Assembly (NCBI RefSeq): GCF_007655135.1 | Contig: NC_045130.1 | Span: forward strand, 4,216,001-4,280,000 | DNA length: 64,000 nt | Direction: 5' to 3' | DNA from: Punica granatum | Lineage: Eukaryota > Streptophyta > Magnoliopsida > Myrtales > Lythraceae | In this document: positions 12,287 through 24,787 of the stretch, in pieces | Position numbering within the stretch: position 1 is the stretch's first letter | Layout of the letters: each line of letters starts with the position of its first letter | Notes under the pieces: generated by a model | The model's input: the letters and a program-made list of their open reading frames with translations, nothing else | The model's database searches: none | What the model was told of the DNA's origin: nothing | Made by a program: the position numbers and the translations under genes

Positions 12287-15202
12287 ATGGGCGGAGTCAC
12301 GTCGACCATTGCCGCGAAGTTCGCCTTCTTCCCGCCGCAGCCCCCGTCCTACGCCATAGTCGGAGGTGAAGGAGGCGGCCGGCGCCGCCTTTTCGTCCAG
12401 GACGTCCCTACCAGGGAGGACATCGACGTGCTCAAGCTCAGGACTCGACGCGGAAACGACATAGTGGCGATCCACGTGAAGCACCCCAAGGCGTCTTCCA
12501 CTATGCTCTACTCCCACGGTAACGCCGCCGATTTGGGGCAGATGCTGGAGCTCTTCGTCGAGCTGAGCAATCGACTCAGGGTTAATATCATGGCGTAAGC
12601 TACTTTCACTTTTAGCGCTTCAAGAAGACCTTCGTTACTCACTACACAGCCATGATTGAGCTGATTGATTTTGGGATCCCAGTTACTGTTTGATCTCTGA
12701 GCTCTGAATTTCGGGTTCATCGCCATAGTTAAGGATTGCTTGAGCTTCTTTTAGCTTGAGCTTTTTCGATCATACGAATTTCTCGGAAAAATTCCATCTT
12801 TTTTGCCCTTTTTAGGTTCCGAATCTTGCCTTTTCTATTATCTTCATTGGATATTGTTGTTTTTTTTTTAATGCTTATGTATGTGTTTTTTTTTTTTAGT
12901 AATTAAAGCAGAGATTATTATTGTTCCCGTCTTTACTAATGCATAAGAAATTGGGTTCACAATGAATTGATTTCAAGATCCAATCCTTGTTTCCATTTTT
13001 TGAGCCAATGCAGTTTTTTCAACTGTTCTATGGATGAATGACGACTGATTTAGCGTTTGTAGTAGTTTTGTTTTCCTTCGTTTACTTTTATACTCTGTTG
13101 ATGTGATAAATTAGTAGCTGGGACAACAAATTTAAGTTTGGGCCGCTTCTAGTACAAACGGAGGATTCCGTTAACACGAGCACTTCGACTTAATTTCCAA
13201 TGGTGCGAGACTTTCTTAGTTTATTGGCTGCCCTATTTTAATGCGCTTTACTGTATCGGTTGGTGATATATCTATTTTTTGTGACACTTATATTTGTGGG
13301 GTTCTCAGGTATGACTACTCTGGTTATGGGCAATCAACTGGAAAGGTTTGCTCTGAAGCTTCCTTACTTTTTAAGCCAATATCTAAGCATTTATCTTAAG
13401 ATCTGGATACCTAATTGTTCATGGTTTCAAGTTGCTCCCAAGTTGCACCATTGAATATGTTTGTGTTTGAATTATTGTTGTTATTAGACGAAATACTCTG
13501 ATGATCGTTTCCCGGTGGAACTTAATTCTGGTTTCTATCTTTTTCACGAAACTTTAACAATTGGATATTCCTCATGGCGATTTCTTTCCCCTCCTAGGTA
13601 TCAGACCATCAATTGTGTGAATTATCTTCTTATAGTAAATCCAATCTACAAATTCTGAATCCTAAAATGGCAATTGCATTGCATAAATGCTTCATTTTGT
13701 GGAAAGATGGTATATTCTGATTTTGCAGTGCGTAATTGGTCTAGATTAAGGACCACTGATTCAGTCTCTAGGCTCCTGATCTCGCCTAATTGAACATTGT
13801 TCTCTATACACTTTTCTTACATTCTACTTCTATTTTTGCTGAATCCATATGGTGCCTAGTGACCGTTTCTTCACTTGCATCAGTTGAAGGCATGTTTATT
13901 TGAGTGAACGTTGACTTTTCAGCTTTGTAGTGATTATGTATAATTGTCACGTAAGTCATGAAGGTTGTGAAGCATATAACACTTCTGCAGTTATACCAAA
14001 CTTAATTGTTTAGGCATTTTTTTTCAGTTTAATGCGATAATACATTACTTAATTTCTAGTTGTTTCTATGGTTTGAAGATTAATGGCCGTCCTTTCAATT
14101 TATGCAGCCAACTGAATGTAACACGTACGCTGACATTGATGCGGTTTATAAGTGCCTCAAGGATGAGTATGGGGTTAAAGACGAGCAGCTAATTCTGTAC
14201 GGTCAATCAGTTGGAAGTGGGCCCACTGTTGACCTCGCATCCCGCTTACAAAACTTAAGAGGGGTGGTGTTGCATAGCCCAATTCTCTCTGGCCTCAGGG
14301 TGTTGTACCCTGTGAAAAGAACATATTGGTTCGACATCTTTAAGGTAAACTTTTTCTCAGAACTTATTTACCATATGTTTATTCACCCTTTTCTATTCGC
14401 TAAGATGGGTACACTTTCCTTTTCTTTCTGCAGAATATTGACAAGATCGGTATGGTAAATTGTCCAGTCCTTGTCATTCATGTGAGACTCTCTTCTCCTC
14501 TCCTATGCTGCTCTGACTGCAGAAACTTTTGAAATAATTTTGGCCCTACCCATCTAACTAAGGTTTAACTCCTAACTTTTGACAAATCCAACTTCTTATT
14601 CTTAAAATGCAGTGGATGCATCAAATGTGTGCGACTAGCACATGTGCAACTAGCACCCAAGAGTTAAGATGGCAAAAATAGACATGACAATTGAACTTGG
14701 ATTCATATGTTGAAAGATAAAGCGATATATTGTAGTGCTAGTCTTTTCACTGCACAAAATGGATTGACCTTGAAGCATTATTTTTCAGGGCACAGCAGAT
14801 GAAGTGGTTGATTGTTCTCATGGGAAGCAGTTATGGGAACTCTGCAAGCAAAAGTATGACCCCGTTTGGATAAGTGGGGGTGGACATTGCAATCTTGAGC
14901 TTTATCCCGAATACATAAAACAATTGAAGAAATTCGTACTATCATTAAACAAAACAAGAACCAATACGATTGGTTCAAAGAAGACCGACACCACAACCTC
15001 AGACTCTGACAGTCAAACCAAGGTCTCAGATGGTGGAACTTCAGATACATTCGAGTTGGCGCCAGACCTTCCGGAAGTATCCCGAAACAGCTTAGACAGT
15101 CGACTTGAGAAATCCAAGAAATCAACCAAGCCAGAGAAATCACGGATGAGCACTGACCAGGTTGACAGATTTAGGAGAAGAAAGGGGTTGTTAGTCTGGT
15201 GA
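12287..15202 (+). CDS. ABHD17-like alpha/beta hydrolase
   Basis: Five exons join in frame: 12287-12594, 13309-13345, 14108-14344, 14434-14481 and 14789-15202, giving 347 residues. The fold is alpha/beta hydrolase. The oxyanion region is [12 protein letters not shown] (75-86), the nucleophile elbow is GQSVGSG (Ser149), the acid is Asp214 in GTADEVVD, and His243 lies in GGGHCNLE, so the full triad is present. Animal ABHD17 proteins remove palmitate from membrane-anchored proteins. Plant members are largely uncharacterised, and the same role here is inference. The C-terminal tail of about 85 residues is serine/threonine- and lysine-rich and probably disordered. The start [20 protein letters not shown] is typical of the plant family. 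An upstream in-frame ATG exists, but it falls in the CT-rich leader. Confidence 0.93.
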
Positions 15203-15919
15203 AATTATTTCAAGCAACCGGGCGATTCCCGAATAAGACATCTCTCTCCGATACCCAAAAGCGACCCCAAGAAGGTATATATTCTTTATTATCTTTGTAA
15301 CAAGGCATCGACATTTCATGGGAAAATATCAAGAGTGTGAAATTTCTAACTTAGACGATCTGCAGCTTTCCTTATGTAGTGTGCTAAGTTAAGGGAAAGT
15401 AGCATTTGCTGTAAATTTAGTGGCCTCATCAGAAGACGAATAAGATATTTGTTTCTCCAACTCGTCCTTTGTGTTTTTTTTTTTTTTGATTGTGCGATGG
15501 GAGGTTTTCATATCGAAGAAATATGGGAAGCCAAGTTTCACCCATGTGATGATACATTGTTTGCCCGAGATGCCGATTGGTTGTTGACCTTTTAATTTGT
15601 ACAAACCCGGTGTTATCCCATGTTTCCGCAGAATATTCTTACAGCTTCTTTAGATAAAATGTGCTTAAAGGGCTGAACTCGGACCATATATATATGTATG
15701 TAATGCTACTGAGAAAGAGACAATATATGCCGAGCAAAAAAAAAAAAAACAAGAAGAAAGAAACAAAGAGACATTATATGAAAGATGTGATGTTTCTCCA
15801 AATGTCATATTTTTACAGAGCAGTCTCATACATAGCACGCAGTCTGAGCTAAAACATAGAATAAGTTGACAGGTGAAGGTCACAAGATTACATCGAGCGA
15901 AATCAGTGGGAACCAACAT
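15203..15919. other. 3' untranslated regions between convergent genes
   Basis: The ABHD17-like gene (+) and the sterol desaturase gene (-) converge here. The stretch is AT-rich with poly-T and poly-A runs (about 15477-15487 and 15737-15749) and presumably holds both 3' untranslated regions. No other gene is seen. Confidence 0.5.
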
Positions 15920-17796
15920 TTACATAACCTTTTTGGATCCATCATCCATTGGGTCACGGAGGGTTTCGAACATCCAATCCATCCAAATGGTGTAATGCCC
16001 GTAGTTGTGGCGATAGGTCGTGTGGTGAATCGTGTGGTAGCCTGCTCCCATTACGGGCCACAGCTTGCCATGTATGCAGTCGTGAATGTTAGCGGTCCAG
16101 ATTCCCTCGAGGAATAAGAGGGCTACGTGGGTCGTGAAATGGGTTGGTACAACGAAGAGGGCGATAACATGCGGCACAGCCTGTAGTATACCATCAAGCG
16201 GGTGGAATGCCAAACCTAGAGAAAATTTTACAGAAAAGAGACCCAGTTAAGATGAGGTTCGTTTTGGATAAATGGGCAGGAACCCATTCATGCTTCCCCT
16301 TGAAAGTCATCTACGAAAAATATGATCCATCATGTATGATTAGAAGAAGCTAATGCAAAAACAAGAACGTTTAAGCTAGCCAATGGAAAGCAGCGATAAC
16401 ATGTAATCAAGGAATACCGGCCATCCTCGAAATGAAACTTCCGAGCGCCAAATATGAATTAGGAAAATTCGACCGAAGTCTTACCAGCAAAAGGCGAGAG
16501 GGTATTTTCCTTGTTGTAGATATGGTGAGTTGCGTGAAGGTACTTGTAAAGAGGTTTTATGTCATGTAACTCCCTATGCATCCAGTAGATACCAAACTCC
16601 ACCAGCACTAGATAAATCGACATGTACACGAGATATGCAGGCCAACCAACATCACTTATACTCGAAATGCACCTTGTCCATCCATTCTCAACCATGTATT
16701 CGGAGACTGTGGGAAGGGCACTGTACCAGGGCATAGCCTTCATTGCCACATATATCTGCAAGAGCATGGCTTTCTTTGTAGGGATCTCATCTGCATCAAA
16801 CACATTGCAAGGGCAGCAGATGAGGTAGCATGCAATTCAAAAAACCGAACCCAGAGGAGGTTCTATGCACTCTATTCAGGTTAACTAACAGTGACAGCAT
16901 AAGGCCACAAACATAATTAGATCACCTCGGTAGCTCAACAGAGAAGATAACTGATTCAATGATTAAAGCATTGGCCCGATAAGCGGTACTACTGAGACGA
17001 ACATTGTGTTTGTCCCACCCAAATCGAGCGGACATATTCCGAGAGTCGGAAAAGATCCTAATACTCAATCTAATTGGAACACCAGCACCAAAAATTAATC
17101 AAATTGTGCAAGCTAAGATAAAAAATGGAGTATCTTTCCAGCGACAATTCGAAAATGTCTTTCGGGGAAAGCACATGACATCCCCATGTGCCCTGTTGAG
17201 CCAACGAAATGTCCAAACTGTAAAGCAAGATACAGTAGAAAACACCATGCGGGGGGAGGAACAGTAAAAAAATAAAAAAATAAAAATTTACATCTTGTAG
17301 CGCCTCTGTTGCAAAAACCAACACATCGGTACAGAAAACATGTGAACGAAATCGAATCGCCTGGTTCATGCCTCTTTACCAAAAGACACAACTGCTCGAT
17401 CAATCGACAAGCGTCAAATGGTAGACAGTTACGGAATCCACAAGCATCACGCCCCAATCCGGAAGAATGATTATTCCAGCTCACACAGCACATGGAATGC
17501 GCCGGCGGAAAAGGAGACAATTCGAAATGAATCACGAGTGGAGAGAGATGGAGAATTAGGGGACCTTTGGGGACGTAGACGTTGCGCTTGAGGAAGTAGA
17601 TGAAGAAGCACCAAAGGAATCCGGAGATGAAGTAGACGAGGGTGCCGCCAATGTAGTTCCGGATCCACGTCTGGATGGGGTGGGGGAGTGACTCCCAGGT
17701 TCCCGCCGGCATCAGGCTACCCAGCACAATGCGGTTGTAGAACGATGTCTCGTCCACGAACAGCTTCAGGTAATCGCCGCCTCCGCCGCCGTCCAT
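15920..17796 (-). CDS. STE1: Delta7-sterol C-5 desaturase (STE1/DWF7 type)
   Basis: Three exons read on the minus strand, 17796-17565, 16790-16485 and 16215-15920, give 277 residues, close to the roughly 280 of the plant enzymes. This ER-membrane fatty acid hydroxylase-superfamily enzyme introduces the C-5 double bond in Delta7-sterols (episterol branch), on the way to campesterol and brassinosteroids. The di-iron histidine boxes are all present: HRELH (149-153), HATHH (163-167) and HTIHH (240-244), with an extra HDCIH (224-228). Hydrophobic spans lie near residues 45-70, 128-147 and 190-220. The start at 17796 gives [20 protein letters not shown]. An in-frame ATG further upstream (17964) would add a proline/serine-rich leader that looks untranslated. 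Splice sites are canonical. Confidence 0.95.
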
Positions 17797-18010
17797 CCGG
17801 TTCCGCCGCCGAGATCCAACCGTCGGCCTGGATTGGGGGGAGAGAGAGAGAGACAGAGGGAGAGAGAGATATTTTGGAGCTGTGAGACTGGAGAGAAGAC
17901 GAGAGGGGCTTGCAGGTGGAGGTGGAGGTGGAGGTGGCGTCGTTATTTGCACAGACACCTCCAAAGATAACTATATATATATATATATATATAATATGTA
18001 ATGGTGAGTT
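17797..18010 (-). promoter_or_regulatory. 5' leader and proximal promoter of the sterol desaturase
   Basis: Upstream of the start codon (rightwards on the plus strand) lies a pyrimidine-rich leader with CTCTCTCT-type runs at about 17840-17870, then GGTGGA repeats at 17912-17937. A (TA)n run follows at about 17972-17993. No defined operator can be named. Confidence 0.35.
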
Positions 18011-18019
18011 TAATTTTAT

Positions 18020-18240
18020 AGGTAAAATATCTTTGATTTTGATTTTGATTTTAATTTTAATTTTTATTGTGAAAAAAGACAAATGAGATGAGATTATGAC
18101 TTGGGAAACGCGTATTTTTATTGTGTAGTGTGTTGAGTTAAAGTTAAAGTTAAAATTTTTAACTTGAAAAATGTGTATTTTTTTTGTATAGTATATTCAG
18201 TTAAAGTAAAATTTTTTTTTATTGTGAATCCAAATAAGGG
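18020..18240. repeat. degenerate MITE-like sequence
   Basis: AT-rich stretch with TGATTTTGATTTTGATTTT and GTGTAGTGTGTTGAGTTAAAG. The second block matches the reverse complement of the 33.6 kb MITE (AACTTTAACTCAAAACACTA). It ends GAATCCAAATAAGG. The left terminus cannot be defined, so this is a remnant. Confidence 0.4.
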
Positions 18241-19610
18241 TTAAAAATCGAAACGGCAAAATGGTATTTGATAATTCTCAACTTAACATCAATCTTGTCT
18301 GTTAATTCCAGTTTAATGAATTTTATTATATATTATTTGAGTCATATTCGTATATATTTTAGTCATTATCCATACTATTTGTATATGATGATATATATAA
18401 TTATTTTTTTCAAAAAATTAAAATGTTTTCGTGAAATTTTTTTAAAGTTAATAATGTGTCAAATAACTTACAAATACGAAACCAAAATTGTTCATTTATT
18501 TTTATCATCTTTCTACTCACTATTATTTTACAACGCGCGGAGATCAACTAGTTTAGTTGTTAATTGACAAAATTTCATGCGTACAGGGCTTAAAATTTCT
18601 TGTAAGCAACTTCTTGTAGCGGGGGAAGCCGACAACTTGAGTTAGTCTCAACTGATTAAATTGAAAATATCGGTGGTCTCATCGGAAAAAAAAAAAAGAA
18701 AGTATAACAACAAATAGCAGACAAACCCTCGAGACGAGGAGCGTCGATCGAGGGAAACCTCCTTCTGTCGGTGACATGAAGGGCTTCATTGTAAATGATG
18801 GTTGAATTCGGCATTTTTACGTGATCCGTATGGCTATGCTCGTTCGGTAAGCACAAACTACACAGTTGCAATTGACAATGAAAAGAAAAAGATCCTTCTA
18901 TCTCAAATGCCCTCGCAAAGTTTCACCGATAGGGTCATTTTTTATTGGGTTTAAACCGAAAAACTACGTCGATTTCGTATAATAAGCTTAACATTTCCAG
19001 CCGGTAGGATGGTCGCCCTTCCAGAGTGCTTGAAACCATAATATGATCTAACTCGAGCTCGGGCTGTGTCAATGTTATGACTCGAAAAGATGACAAGGAG
19101 GTAAATCGGCATTAGTAATCTCGTTACTAATCTTCATGGCCCACAGGAACTGAAGGAAACCTACATTATATTACATGAAACGGACAGTGCGGGAGATGGT
19201 CAAGGTTTTACATCAAAATTGACGAAGCTTGTGCACGCCTGCACGTGAGGTTACGTACAGCATCTGTCGGCGTGACCAAATTCTCAATATGACAATAAAT
19301 AACTAATTTTTTCATTATAAATTATTAAACAAAATCCTAATTTTATCCATAGTTTAGTGCATGAGGACGTCTATATTGTCCTTTGGCGGATAATCACTTT
19401 CTAATCAAAGAAAATATAATGCAATGACGCATTTCGTATAGTAATAAAAAAATTCAAGATTTTATACTCGTTTTGGAATTATTTATATTTTTTTATTAAT
19501 TATTAAAATTTATAATCTATTATATTAGATCAATAAATCTCTATTATAATCACTTTCAAATTTTCCTTTTTCGTCGGTAAATCATAAGAAGAATATCTAC
19601 GTTCGCATGC
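18241..19610. other. intergenic, no gene seen
   Basis: Very AT-rich, with no coding frame and no recognised element. Confidence 0.45.
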
Positions 19611-19611
19611 G

Positions 19612-19800
19612 GAAAAACTAAATTGATGTAATCAATGACCAAATTGATATGATCAAGGATCAAATTGATGTGATTAATGACGAAATTAATGTGCTCAAGT
19701 ACTAAATTGATGTGACCATAGACGGAATTAATGTGACCTAAAATAAAATTAATGCAACATTTTTCTCATGACTCAATTGATGTAACTTGCAGAAATCATA
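19612..19800. repeat. degenerate short tandem repeat
   Basis: About seven imperfect units of roughly 20-26 bases built on AAATTGATGTGATCAATGAC (variants AAATTGATATGATCAAGGAT, AAATTAATGTGCTCAAGTAC and so on). This is a diverged minisatellite with no coding frame through it. Confidence 0.55.
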
Positions 19801-20014
19801 AACGAAATTGACAGTTGCTCTACCAAGTTGTGCAAATAAAAAAAATTATATTATATTATATATATATATATTGGATATATTTATTTTCTTAAATCATTTT
19901 TATCTTTTTCCCAAGCGGACGTTACTGTTAGAGATATTTTCATTCAAAGACAACACTATTAGAAAGCATGTGGAAAGACAACTCAATTAGAAAGCGTGTG
20001 GTGGTTTTTGGACG

Positions 20015-20372
20015 AAGGGATTCTCATAAAGTTCATGATTTACGCGTTTTATCAAATTTATCATATATTTTAAAAAAATATATAATATATTTCATGATTT
20101 ATATCTTTCTTCAAATCTATCCCGTCATTATGTCTCCGTCAATGTTTAATGATCTTGTCACCATAATCCTTTTTATCCGTGATAGATTTGAGAAAAAAAT
20201 TAAAATCATAGGATAAATTTGGAACCTAATAACGTTTCATTAATGGAACATGTAACGTCGAGATAGATTTGGAGCAAAATGTAAACCATAAGATATATTA
20301 GATACTTTTTAAAACATACGATAGATTTGACAAAACAGGTAAATCATGAGTTATATGAGGTAAAAATCCCTT
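20015..20372. mobile_element. MITE with long inverted ends
   Basis: The left end (AAGGGATTCTCATAAAGTTC, ATGATTTACGCGTTTTATCA, then AAATTTATCATATATTTTAA) is matched by the reverse complement of the right end (AAGGGATTTTTACCTCATAT, then CATGATTTACCTGTTTTGTC). The inverted repeats are about 65 bases with scattered mismatches. The core has no coding frame. No clear target duplication is visible, so the family is not assigned. Confidence 0.55.
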
Positions 20373-22050
20373 GGGCAAACAAAAAGAGGAAATGACGCCG
20401 AAGATCAATAATTAAGAGGGATAATTAATCACTCGCCATGTTTAATGAGATTTTTTAGGGTTCACATCTATATATATAAAGTTGTATTCCGAACTAATAA
20501 ATCGGGGTATAACCATAAATGGAGAATATATTATGTTATAATCAGATTATGAGATTATTTAAATTAAATAGATTTTTGTAAATAAAATTTTATCAATGAC
20601 TGAATCTTTATACTAGGAGGTTAATGCTCTAATTCATGATTAGGTTAATGCTTGATAACGGATTCATGTCTTAATATTCATATATGTGCCGTTTTTATCG
20701 AGACAATACACAAAAGTTATGAGTAAAAGGATTTTTTAATTTTTTTTTATTTACTGCTTTCAGTCAAAATATTCTCCTCGCCGATCTTTACGAATATCAT
20801 TGTCATAAAAGTGAAAATATAATATCCTTTTTGTTTTATTCACCCAAAAAGAAATTGTTTTGTCTTTTTTTTTTGTTTTTGTTTAAGCCATCAGAAAAAG
20901 CTCGGTCTATTGACGTAATATATTTTTATTGAATTTCCACATTAAATAAGACAAATCAATTACAAATGTATTATTAAATCATTTCAACTAATATTAAACT
21001 TTTACCAATAATTACTTAAAATTATTGAAGATTATTATATTTTAATATTTTTAATACTAATCGACATATCTTATTACTCTCAAGTCTCAATCATATAGTT
21101 AGCGACTTAAAGTTTAAATAGTTATAATAAAAAAAATATAAGAAAATTATGAAAGTGAATCCCTGCAACACACCGGATAACAGTGATCTATATCTGTGTA
21201 CATATACATAGGTCTTAGTCATTATAATTTACTGCAGAATTCCTAATTTCCTACCCAAAAAAAAAAATTCACTGCAGAATTTTTCAACGGACTCGATTGA
21301 CATGCCGAGTGAGCAGTCTCTTGATCAGGGCATCAAAGACAACTAGCTCTCGAGCAAAATCCGCAAAGAGAAGGACAATCTCGAGGTACTAAAGCATATA
21401 CGTAGATTCTATTGTACAATTGCCATCGCATTCTTTAATAGAGCCGACCGTCTCAAAGCCTTTTTTTTTTTTTTCCTGTTAATGCTATTGGTGTCTTCAG
21501 GCTTGAACTTAGAGAAGTTAATATTTCACACAAAGGTGGGCTCATAGTTGATTTAGTATTTATGTGGTACTTGACCACAATGTACCTAATAGGCCACTAG
21601 GGTATTGTCAACTCTAGGACGAAATCAAAACATTATCTACCTAAATTAGAGAAGAACATAAACTCGACTAATAGGCCACTTAACAAAATAAAAAAATAAT
21701 AAAAAAAAAGAATTATAGATACAATGCAGTTGGCGAATCGTGCTTCACTGTGCGGACTCTATTTGCAATGCAAGGGATCGAATTATTATAGCATCTCATG
21801 ACCATAACTAAGTAGACATTGTTAGGAGAATTGATTAAAAATGAAAAAAGAAAAGGGAAGGAAAATATAAAGAGACTTCCAGTTCCATTGTACTCATGTA
21901 ATGCCATTTAGATTGGGATTGATATCCGGCCCGTTCGGCCCAATACGGCCCAAACGCAGCTGAGAGCCCAAAACGCACCGTCTTCCTTCTCCCCTGAAGT
22001 TCTCACCTTTCTTCCTCTGTGTTCTCCATCTCCATTGCAGAGGATCGGAG
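20373..22050. other. intergenic, no gene seen
   Basis: AT-rich filler with poly-T and poly-A runs. The last 150 bases are more GC-rich and probably hold the promoter and leader of the gene starting at 22051. Confidence 0.45.
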
Positions 22051-23315
22051 ATGGAGGGAGAAGACGAGAGAAGAGAAGCAGCGATAGCATCGGCTCCCGC
22101 TCTGCAGCCTAATTCCAAGCCCTCTGGCGTCACCAAGGGCCAGCTCTCCAAATTCCAGGTGAAATTCTTTCTCCTTTCATGCTGAAATCAGCCTCGGCTC
22201 GCCCCCTGTTTGGAAGACCATGGATTCGTGCGCTCAACTCTCTCATGACATAATTTCCCAGCTTCAGAAGTTCCTATGTATGTTCAAGATTGGCATTCGC
22301 GGTCTATAAAATTAAGAATCTTTGACGAGTAGGAGCATGATTCACGGATGTGATGAATTTCCCCGATGCACGTCTTAGGCCTCCTCGTGCTCCAATTTGT
22401 GAACTTCAACCCTGTCACGATCACCTTAGCCAGTGATATTCTTCCCCTGATCTTCATGAGCAGGAGCTGCACAGAAGGCGTCTGCAAATTAAAGCAAAGT
22501 CAAAGAAGCAGAAGGGACTGAAAGGTTCGGACTTGTGGTTTTCGATGAAAAACTTCGCTCTCACATCATGAAGATGGTCTGATTAGGATTTGGTGGTTTG
22601 CAGGTGTGACCAGCAAGTTCCAGTGGAAGTATGACAATGACAAAGATTGTCTGGGGGATGATTCTGGCCCTCAAGGTTCAAGCGTGCCCGACTCTGGAAG
22701 CCCTACCGAACAGGAGAATGTAGCAACGGATGTCGGATTGAAGACGCGCCAGAAGTTGCATTGGGGGTATCTTTCTATCCTAATCCTGCAATGAACACCT
22801 TTTTGTTTCCTAAGAATTCCATGAGTAAGCATAGAGGGACTTTTCTCCTGAATTAGGACACTCGATTTTGATTAGCAGCATATGCCTACGTACGCCTACA
22901 TATGGCATTTTGGTTAGCAGCATTGCAAAACATTGGACAGAAATCAGTTGCCTCTCGTTTGTTTTTGATTAAACATTGAACCCGACCGCAATTCTTACTT
23001 GAGAATGCCCCACCCAGAATGGTTGGTGTATCATTTTGTGTCATGTGCGTGTCTACTGTGGAGAAAATCTATCCTATACGGTTTCTGAAAGAATTCTTCT
23101 GGATATGGTAAATCAGAAGCATCGGTTGGTATAGGTCATACAGGACCTATACGGGACCTACAACAATTAATTTTTGGGGAGTCGATCTAAAATTTGGAAA
23201 ACATAACCTAACCGACTTCCACGGATTGCTATCATGTGCTCTAGTTATACTCATCTTTGTGCTTATTCTCAGGCTTGATGTGAAGGAAAGATGGGAAAGG
23301 AAAGCGAACATGTAG
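22051..23315 (+). CDS. small conserved plant protein, function unknown
   Basis: Four exons keep frame: 22051-22158, 22464-22524, 22604-22766 and 23273-23315, giving 124 residues. It begins MEGEDERREAAIASAPALQP. The middle is strongly basic (a lysine/arginine-rich helix, LHRRRLQIKAKSKKQKGLKG). An acidic/serine segment follows, and the end reads KLHWGLDVKERWERKANM. That tryptophan-containing C-terminus falls on the last exon junction and is probably the conserved core. There is no signal peptide, membrane helix or catalytic motif. The basic stretch could bind nucleic acid or direct the protein to the nucleus, which is inference. The last intron (about 506 bases) separates only 14 codons from the rest. 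I do not recognise the family. Confidence 0.7.
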
Positions 23316-24787
23316 CTGTATGCTGCCACGCAGAATTGTGGAGCTCCCAGACCATCATCATAAAGTGCTATTTGTGTGACGGAGAAAGTGCAGGATGTGT
23401 TCTCTTAACGCACGACACGAGGAGAGCTTCCCATATGTTGGAGGCATTTGAGATGCGGACTAGGTGAAGCCATGAGGATGTTGTATTCTTCTTGTGCGTA
23501 GCACTCCCATTTTGTTGCTTTTAGGTGTGATGACGGAGTGTATTTTTATGTACAGAACAATGACTAGTGAAACATGGAAAGCAGACGTTAAACCGAACTA
23601 TGTCCATTCTTATTTCTCCTGGTTAAGTGAGTTCCCTGCTGCTGTGCAAAGAGCTTCCATCCCCTTCACACAAACAGAGCTATTCCCTTCTTTGGAATTC
23701 TCTGGGAACCAATCATCAGATGCTATTCAAAGATGAGCTCAAAGTTTAAACTATCATATCATGAGGGCAAGAAGTTTGTTTGATTGAGATTTTATACTCG
23801 TCCATGCATATAATTTATGACATGAATTCAGACAAATTGAGTCAATCGTTGGCTGATATAGGATGGGATGCCTTTACATAAATTACATGTCTCGGCGAAA
23901 CGGTTGTCGGACGGGATGCCTTCATATATGTATCGGCAAACGATTTGACTCAGTTGATCGATGTCGGTTCTGTTGTCGGTCATACGTTTGAAAGAGAAAG
24001 CCCACTTCATTGTTTTTTGTGGTCTGGTGGGCCGTAAGGATATTAGGAAAAGTGGCCCAAATGGGCTCCTATGTAATATCTCTATTCTGCCCCGAAAAAG
24101 GGAGGGGAAAAGAAAAATAAAAAAAAATCCCTCTCTTCCGCCATTGGCATTGCTGAGCTGCCGAGCGGAAGCTTGCGGTCCTCTTCCTTCTCTGCAACGG
24201 TGGATCCTACCATCATCTTAACTGAAGTGCTCAAACCATTGGGAGGTTCGTTTTCTTGTAAAAGCTTGTCACTTGTCGAGTTCTGGAGCATCAAAATTCT
24301 TGCTTTATCCTCTGCTCTGTCACTTCGACTGAAAATGGTCCATTTCTGTTTCTGGCGAGGCAAATGGTTACCCTTTCATTTCACGGGTTTGGAGGGCAAT
24401 GCTCTCCTCTTTACTGGGAGTAGTCGTTTTTCTACTATAATAAATGGGAAATATCCAAGAACACAATCACTGTTCTGCAACTTGGATTTTGTTCTTGTCA
24501 TGGCTAGCCGTGGAAATTTGAGGGTTTCTTTGGATTGCCATGGTGGAGTTTACTGAATGCGTGGTTACAATATGTATTGCTTTACCGAATTGGCGGGTGA
24601 AATTTAGTTTTCATGGGGGCTTTATAGTTCATAAAATGAAATACTACACATTGACAGATGTCTGCTTTGTGTTTAAGACAATTCGATGAACTGTCAAGCT
24701 TATAAATCTGGCGAAGAATGTTCTTTGCCTGATATTTCGAGACAGGTTAATGGAATTGGCTTTGTTCTCTGTTACCTCGTTAGGTCA
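23316..24787. other. 3' region and 5' leader of the next gene
   Basis: The left half probably holds the 3' untranslated region of the 22051 gene. From about 24120 the sequence looks like a transcribed leader of the peptidyl-tRNA hydrolase gene (GC-rich start, then exon/intron-like texture). The frames here lack ATG starts or protein similarity. Confidence 0.4.

Noticed and set aside
17113..17964. 283-codon minus-strand frame extending past the sterol desaturase exon 1
   Set aside because: Only 17565-17796 fits the family. The rest is leader on one side and intron on the other.
24173..24556. 127-codon frame upstream of the peptidyl-tRNA hydrolase
   Set aside because: It starts with a non-ATG codon and has no similarity. 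It is more likely part of the transcribed leader.
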